DNA of 11,824 nt from an uncultured Prevotellaceae bacterium (GTDB lineage Bacteria > Bacteroidota > Bacteroidia > Bacteroidales > Bacteroidaceae): assembly GCA_947306845.1 (NCBI GenBank), contig CAMZHP010000078.1:1-11824 (forward strand), read 5' to 3'. This document shows positions 8,196 to 11,824 of the stretch, piece by piece (positions within the stretch are counted from its first letter, which is position 1; every line of letters starts with the position of its first letter). A program made the position numbers and the translations under genes. The notes below the pieces were generated by a model. It searched no databases, was not told where the DNA came from, and worked only from the letters and a program-made list of their open reading frames with translations.

Positions 8196-10205
8196 TCATG
8201 GGTTGCCCAGCACGATGCCCACGATGCCCATCACATCGGCCACGGAAAACTGTGCGTCGCGGTTGACGTCTGCCAGTTGCCAGATGAAGACGGCGGAATC
8301 GCGGCCCATCACCTTGTTGACCGTCACCATCACATCGGCGACATTCACCTTTCCATCGCCGTTGGCATCGCCGAGCAACCCATTTTCCACGGCAATGAGG
8401 ATGTCGCAGTCTTGCACCGCCGTCTCTGTACCGTCGAAGTATGTCACCACCGTCTGATCGATATAGCCGACGGCCTCACCATAGGGTAAGTTGCCCACCT
8501 TGAACCAGCATTTGAGCAGTTCGCCCTCGTTGCCGACAAAAGTGCAGTCATCGCTGAGAGTCACCCGTAGGTAATAGTCGTTGTCGCCCACCTGCTCCAT
8601 ATTTGCCGTCACGGAGCCACCCTTATAGCGTGGTGACGGGAATTCACACGCAGGGATGCCTTCACTGCGCATCAGTGGAGTCACACCCTCAGGGAGGTGA
8701 AAATACATCTCATAGCTGCGCACGTTGGTATTGGCGACCAACATCGACAGGGTGACCGAGGTGGATGCCATGGGGTAGGCCAGTTCGGAAGAGCAGGAGA
8801 GCTTCTCCTCGATGGGGAGGATATGCGAGAAACTCTTCCATCCCCGCGCACTCTTATACTTGGAGAGGAGTTGGGTGGGCACATAGAGAGTCACTTCGCC
8901 ATACATGGCAGACGTTAGAATATTGCCCGAGAGCGAAGGCACTGCCGAGGGATAGCAAGTGATGGACTCCAGGTCGTAACAGTAGTAGAACGCTCCGGCT
9001 CCTATCTTCTTCACACCCTGTGGGATGGTCAGCGTGGTGAGGCCGGTGCAGGCGTAAAGGGCATCGTCGCCGATCTGCGTGAGTGATGACGGCAGCACGA
9101 CGGAGGTCAGCTGGTCGCAGAACGCCATGCTGTAGGCTCCCAACGAGGTCACCGTCTCTGGAATGGACAGCGAACCGCTCTTCCCTGAAGGGCAGCAGAC
9201 CAAGGTGGTCATGTCTTTGCTGTAGATCACTCCACCCTGACTGGTGTAAGTAGCATTGGAGGCAGCCACGAGCAGGGATTTCATGGATGTGCATTTGGCA
9301 AACGCACAGGCCTCGATGGTATGCACCGTCGACGGGATGACCAGTGTGGACAGTCGGGTGCATCCCTCAAAAGCATGGGTGGCAATCACTTCCAGACCTT
9401 TCGGCAATGTAAGAGAGGTGAGAGCAGTGCACGACTCGAAGGCGTGGGAGTGGATCTCGGTGAGCGATGCAGGTATCGACACGAAAGAGAGAGAGCTGCA
9501 TCGGAAAAAGGCCGAGGCCCCGATGACCGACAGCGAAGAGGGTAGGGCGGCCGAACGCAGTTGGGTACATCCGTAGAATGTCTTGGGAGCTATTTCCCTC
9601 ACGCCGCCAGGCAAGGTGATGGTGGTGAGCTTGCTGCAGTCGCGGAACGCGCTGTTCCCTACTTCCTTCACAGAAGATGGTATGGAGACAGCGGTGAGCT
9701 GAGCGCATCCGTAGAACGCAGAGGCACTGATAGCGGTCACCGTCGAGGGTATAGTATAGCTGCCCGCCTTCGCTGCCGGGCAGACAATGATGGTGGTGGC
9801 ATCCTTGTCGAAAAGCACGCCGTCCTGGCTGCTATAGGCGGGGTTGGATACATCCACATTGACTGCCCTCAGACTGTTGCATGCCATGAAGGGTTCGTCG
9901 CCGATACTCGTGACGGTCTTGGGGATGGAGACACTGGTGAGTTGATAGCATCCCACGAAAGCCTCCGCATCGATTGACGTCACCGTGTATTCCGTCTCCT
10001 CGTAAGTGACTTTTTCAGGGATGACGATGTCTCCAGCATAACTGCCGGACACACTTTCCTGCTCAAGGGCCATCACCGTCACAGCGTTGTCTGTATTGAA
10101 ACTGTAACAAAGACCGTCGGCCTGGAAGTCTGCCGCTAATGCCGACATCCCAAAGGCCAATGACAACATGATGAATAGGTTCCTCAATAAATTGACTTCA
10201 CGCAT
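8196..10205 (-). CDS. BspA-like leucine-rich-repeat surface protein with cohesin-like region and C-terminal dockerin
   Basis: 669-residue exported protein, probably on the cell surface. Residues 1-24 are a signal peptide (start 'MREVNLLRN', cleavage near SALA-A). From about 78 to 420 there are roughly eleven 23-residue LRR_5 (BspA-type) repeats of the form 'AFxGCxxLTxVxIPxxVxxI'. Two longer inserts (about 118-157 and 315-353, each with 'Y.SQ.GV...KD.TT...CP..K.G') are the usual BspA interruption. Residues about 465-600 form a beta-sandwich resembling cohesin-type modules. Residues 610-669 are a type I dockerin with two calcium-loop/helix copies: D613-N615-D617-K619-D624 and D646-N648-D650-Q652-D657. 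BspA-like proteins mediate binding to host or bacterial partners in oral Bacteroidales; the dockerin suggests a protein-protein contact, but no obvious partner is encoded here. It lacks the NGKK tail of the two plus-strand proteins and converges on the pectate lyase unit. Confidence 0.9.
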   Translation of the reverse strand: MREVNLLRNLFIMLSLAFGMSALAADFQADGLCYSFNTDNAVTVMALEQESVSGSYAGDIVIPEKVTYEETEYTVTSIDAEAFVGCYQLTSVSIPKTVTSIGDEPFMACNSLRAVNVDVSNPAYSSQDGVLFDKDATTIIVCPAAKAGSYTIPSTVTAISASAFYGCAQLTAVSIPSSVKEVGNSAFRDCSKLTTITLPGGVREIAPKTFYGCTQLRSAALPSSLSVIGASAFFRCSSLSFVSIPASLTEIHSHAFESCTALTSLTLPKGLEVIATHAFEGCTRLSTLVIPSTVHTIEACAFAKCTSMKSLLVAASNATYTSQGGVIYSKDMTTLVCCPSGKSGSLSIPETVTSLGAYSMAFCDQLTSVVLPSSLTQIGDDALYACTGLTTLTIPQGVKKIGAGAFYYCYDLESITCYPSAVPSLSGNILTSAMYGEVTLYVPTQLLSKYKSARGWKSFSHILPIEEKLSCSSELAYPMASTSVTLSMLVANTNVRSYEMYFHLPEGVTPLMRSEGIPACEFPSPRYKGGSVTANMEQVGDNDYYLRVTLSDDCTFVGNEGELLKCWFKVGNLPYGEAVGYIDQTVVTYFDGTETAVQDCDILIAVENGLLGDANGDGKVNVADVMVTVNKVMGRDSAVFIWQLADVNRDAQFSVADVMGIVGIVLGNP

Positions 10206-10236
10206 GGGTTATAATACATCAATTACACTTAGGTTG

Positions 10237-10268
10237 CGAAATTATGCATTATTTCTCACATTGCCAAA
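10237..10268 (-). promoter_or_regulatory. Probable promoter of the BspA-like gene
   Basis: Read on the minus strand, TTTG (10268-10265) lies 20 nt before TAATTTCG (10244-10237). This fits the Bacteroidota TTTG / TAnnTTTG layout with one mismatch in the -7 element. Transcription would begin near 10230 and leave a leader of about 25 nt before the ATG at 10205. Confidence 0.5.
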
Positions 10269-10332
10269 TAGATGGAGGAAAAAACATGAATGTTATCGAA
10301 TTCAACTACGGATGTTGCTGATGATGCTGATT

Positions 10333-10565
10333 TTAACCACAGAACTTCACTCTAATGATTATACCCCGACCGCGAAGCGGGCAATATCTGTGGATATCTG
10401 TGTTATCTGCGGTTTTCTTCAACCACGAATCACTCGAATCTCCACGAATTCATCTGTGTGTGTAAATAAGTGTTATCTGTGTTTTTCTTTAACGCGAATT
10501 GCCACGAATGTATCACGTATTTTTCATGAATTGTATTCAACCACGAATTTTGCGGATCTCCACTT
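10333..10565 (+). repeat. Degenerate CACGAAT / TCTGTG word-repeat region, left of the toxin-antitoxin module
   Basis: The gap 10206-10664 has no credible gene apart from promoters. Within it, CACGAAT occurs at 10424, 10443, 10503 and 10542, and TCTGTG at 10387, 10397, 10453 and 10476, all in one orientation; one reversed CACAGA is at 10338. A 30-nt block at 10401-10430 recurs at 11376-11405 with a single difference, and a longer block at 10444-10499 matches 11353-11405 imperfectly. A short CCGC-GAA-GCGG hairpin lies at 10370-10380. I recall similar degenerate words in intergenic regions of many Bacteroidota, but I know of no agreed function. Confidence 0.7.
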
Positions 10566-10635
10566 AAAGTTCAATACTACTATTGTTTTTAGATTTTTTT
10601 CATCTTGAAAATATCGCGAATTAGGAAAAATGTGG

Positions 10636-10643
10636 TAATTTTG
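10636..10643 (+). promoter_or_regulatory. Bacteroidota -7 element for the antitoxin-PIN operon
   Basis: TAATTTTG fits TAnnTTTG exactly. It sits 21 nt before the ATG at 10665, so transcription would start near 10650 with a very short leader. No TTG lies at the normal -33 spacing. Its position argues against any translation start upstream of 10665. Confidence 0.6.
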
Positions 10644-10664
10644 CACAATAAAGAAAATGTGTGT

Positions 10665-10895
10665 ATGGAACGAAAAACCAAAATCAATTCGGCTCAATAT
10701 GAGATTATCAACATGCTTTCTTGCATCAACAGCGAGAAAGATGTAGAAGATCTCAAAAATGTCATTGTCCAGTTTTTAAATTCCCGTTTGCAAAATGAGA
10801 TTGACAAACTTTGGGAAAATGGGACTCTCAATGAAGACATTGTGAATGGCTGGAGAAATGAGCATATGCGAACTCCTTATAATTCAAGTAGATGA
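10665..10895 (+). CDS. Putative antitoxin of a PIN-domain toxin-antitoxin pair
   Basis: A 76-residue, probably all-helical protein. Its C-terminal part 'EIDKLWENGTLNEDIVNGW' followed by 'RNEHMRTPY' matches my recollection of the small partner encoded just upstream of PIN toxins in Bacteroidales ('EIDRLWDEGTL...HLRTPY' type). It is expected to bind and neutralise the downstream nuclease and possibly to repress its own promoter; no recognisable DNA-binding fold (ribbon-helix-helix or AbrB) is obvious by eye. I chose ATG 10665 over the upstream TTG at 10605 because the promoter element at 10636-10643 lies between them and the family pattern begins near this methionine. Its stop overlaps the toxin start as ATGA (10892-10895), which implies translational coupling. 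The region is AT rich (22 of 60 bases are G/C at 10681-10740, against 36 of 60 at 5461-5520 in the pectate lyase gene). Confidence 0.75.
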   Translation: MERKTKINSAQYEIINMLSCINSEKDVEDLKNVIVQFLNSRLQNEIDKLWENGTLNEDIVNGWRNEHMRTPYNSSR

Positions 10896-11320
10896 ACAGG
10901 TATGTTGTGCTTGATACAAACTGTCTCCTGCAATCCCTTTCTTCAAGAAGTGAGTTCTATAAAGTTTGGGATAGTTTTGTGATAGGCAGATATGTCCTTT
11001 GCGTTTCCAATGAAATTATCGAGGAATATGCTGAAATCATATCCTCCCACATGTCTCCTGTTGTTGCCCGTTTAGCAGTGGAAACGATTCTAAGGGCTAA
11101 TAATGTTATGAAGGTAGATGCACAATATCATTTCGGATTAATCGAGGTAGACAAGGATGACAATAAGTTTGTTGATTGTGCCATTGTTGCCAATGCGGAT
11201 TATATTGTCAGTGAGGACCATCATTTTGATGTTTTGAAGACCATTTCGTTTCCAAGAGTTGAAGTAAAAAGATTGAAAGATTTTCATCAGGAACTATTGG
11301 AACTTGAGGGTAACTTATAA
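10892..11320 (+). CDS. PIN-domain ribonuclease toxin (putative toxin component of the COG1569/VapC-like type)
   Basis: A 142-residue, full-length PIN-domain protein expected to be a magnesium-dependent RNase toxin. Acidic metal-binding positions are visible: D8 in 'YVVLDTNCLLQ', E44/E45 in 'SNEIIEEYAEI', D90 and D95 in 'DKDDNKFVDCAIVANADYIV', and D109 in 'SEDHHF'. The 'DDNKFVDCAI.A.ADYIVSED' block is the hallmark of the 'putative toxin-antitoxin system toxin component, PIN family' rather than classical short VapC. It overlaps the antitoxin stop by 4 nt, as expected for a coupled pair. All expected catalytic positions are present, so it appears intact. The RNA target cannot be predicted from sequence. 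No terminator is visible downstream; repeats begin about 30 nt after the stop. Confidence 0.9.
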   Translation: MNRYVVLDTNCLLQSLSSRSEFYKVWDSFVIGRYVLCVSNEIIEEYAEIISSHMSPVVARLAVETILRANNVMKVDAQYHFGLIEVDKDDNKFVDCAIVANADYIVSEDHHFDVLKTISFPRVEVKRLKDFHQELLELEGNL

Positions 11321-11349
11321 GGCGAATAACCCAACCCAAACATCGAATC

Positions 11350-11450
11350 TTTACGAAATCATCTGTGTGAATCAGTGTTATCTGTGGTTTTCTTCAACCA
11401 CGAATCTCTCTACGAATTATTTATCTCACGAATTTTCGAATTATCGAATT
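11350..11450 (+). repeat. CACGAAT / TCTGTG word repeats, right of the toxin-antitoxin module
   Basis: CACGAAT occurs at 11399 and 11427 and TCTGTG at 11362 and 11381, in the same orientation as the left block. Bases 11376-11405 match 10401-10430 at 29 of 30 positions. The block contains a small perfect hairpin: GTGGTT (11384-11389), loop TTCTTC, AACCAC (11396-11401). Further related words (ACGAAT, CGAAT) run to about 11450. Confidence 0.7.
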
Positions 11451-11681
11451 CTTCGCCGCAGGTGGCGACATTCTTTTCATCCTAATTATTCGTAGACATT
11501 AATAATATGGGGAAAAAGTTTGCTTAAATCAAAAGGTAAATAAATGATTCCATTGTTAAGAGTAGGGACATGAATCGCGTATGAATCAACATGCCAATGA
11601 TTATAACTTACGTTTTTTTACCACTTTTTTTTGATTAAGTTACAAATTGGAGATAGAAATCGGCTAAAATGAGGAATTCGT
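11451..11681. other. AT-rich intergenic stretch with no recognisable gene
   Basis: Between the right-hand repeats and the promoter at 11682 only very short open frames occur. Two T runs lie near 11611-11617 and 11624-11631, flanked by AACTTA and TAAGTT (about 11605 and 11635), a weak inverted pair. I see no tRNA, small RNA or riboswitch pattern. Confidence 0.5.
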
Positions 11682-11712
11682 TTTGTCCGCTTCGTTTTTT
11701 ATTATAATTTTA
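11682..11712 (+). promoter_or_regulatory. Probable promoter of the truncated secreted-protein gene
   Basis: TTTG at 11682-11685 is followed after 19 nt by TAATTTTA at 11705-11712. This is the Bacteroidota -33/-7 layout with one mismatch (final A for G). Transcription would begin near 11718, about 24 nt before the ATG at 11742. Confidence 0.5.
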
Positions 11713-11741
11713 CAACCAGAAACCTATAACAAACAGAGATT

Positions 11742-11824
11742 ATGCGAAGAGTATTTTTTGTTAGTTTCATGGTCATCCTGTTCCTCATGGGTGGCATGGC
11801 AACGGCCAAGGCCGATGACGGCCA
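11742..11824 (+). CDS. N-terminal fragment of an exported protein, cut by the window end
   Basis: ATG at 11742 opens a frame with no stop to the end of the window (27 full codons). It encodes 'MRRVFFVSFMVILFLMGG' and then 'MATAKADD', a good signal peptide with two basic residues, a long hydrophobic core and a likely cleavage site near AKA-D. A promoter-like pair lies just upstream. The mature protein is outside the window, so its function is unknown. Confidence 0.7.
   Translation, partial: MRRVFFVSFMVILFLMGGMATAKADDG

Noticed and set aside
10168..10608. Plus-strand open frame of 146 codons in the left repeat region
   Set aside because: It overlaps the start of the LRR gene and is mostly translation of intergenic word repeats, so it is not a credible protein.
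10401..11405. Insertion sequence with terminal repeats
   Set aside because: The flanking repeats are direct rather than inverted, and the enclosed genes are an antitoxin and a PIN nuclease with no transposase or recombinase.
10333..11450. CRISPR array
   Set aside because: The repeated words are short, degenerate and irregularly spaced, with no constant repeat/spacer pattern and no cas genes in the window.
11304..11495. Plus-strand open frame of 63 codons after the PIN gene
   Set aside because: It overlaps the PIN stop and reads through the right-hand repeats; no protein features.

Overview
The window looks like chromosome from a Prevotella-type member of the Bacteroidales. The evidence is: promoter elements of the Bacteroidota TAnnTTTG form, A-rich leaders without Shine-Dalgarno sequences, large secreted multidomain beta-sandwich proteins ending in a 'YNLNG...KG(I/V)Y(I/V)VNGKK' tail, a BspA-type leucine-rich-repeat protein, and a PL1 pectate lyase of the Bacteroides/Prevotella kind. 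The genus is inferred from these features and no marker gene is present.

Layout. (1) Bases 162-3975: a 1199-residue secreted protein with bacterial Ig-like domains, followed after 25 nt by a 62-residue peptide gene, then two hairpins (3989-4018, 4036-4065). (2) Bases 4127-8101: a 1252-residue secreted PL1-family pectate lyase with fibronectin III and further beta-sandwich modules, followed after 12 nt by a 67-residue peptide gene and a perfect 16-bp hairpin (8117-8158). (3) Bases 8196-10205, minus strand: a 669-residue BspA-like LRR protein with a cohesin-like region and a C-terminal dockerin, convergent with unit 2. (4) Bases 10206-11741: an AT-rich stretch holding a two-gene antitoxin/PIN-toxin module (10665-11320), bracketed by related CACGAAT/TCTGTG word repeats. 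(5) Bases 11742-11824: the start of another secreted protein, cut by the window end.

How the parts fit. Units 1 and 2 share one plan: large exported protein with a conserved tail, then a tiny 'M-K/R-..-IY..P.T' peptide, then a hairpin. The pectate lyase points to plant or dietary pectin as substrate. The Ig-like and LRR proteins are probably surface adhesion or glycan-contact proteins. The PIN module is unrelated in function and composition and looks like an accessory insertion among intergenic repeats.

The best candidate for something under-described is the pair of small peptides that each follow a large exported protein. The direct-repeat bracket around the toxin-antitoxin genes and the composition break inside the first gene are next.
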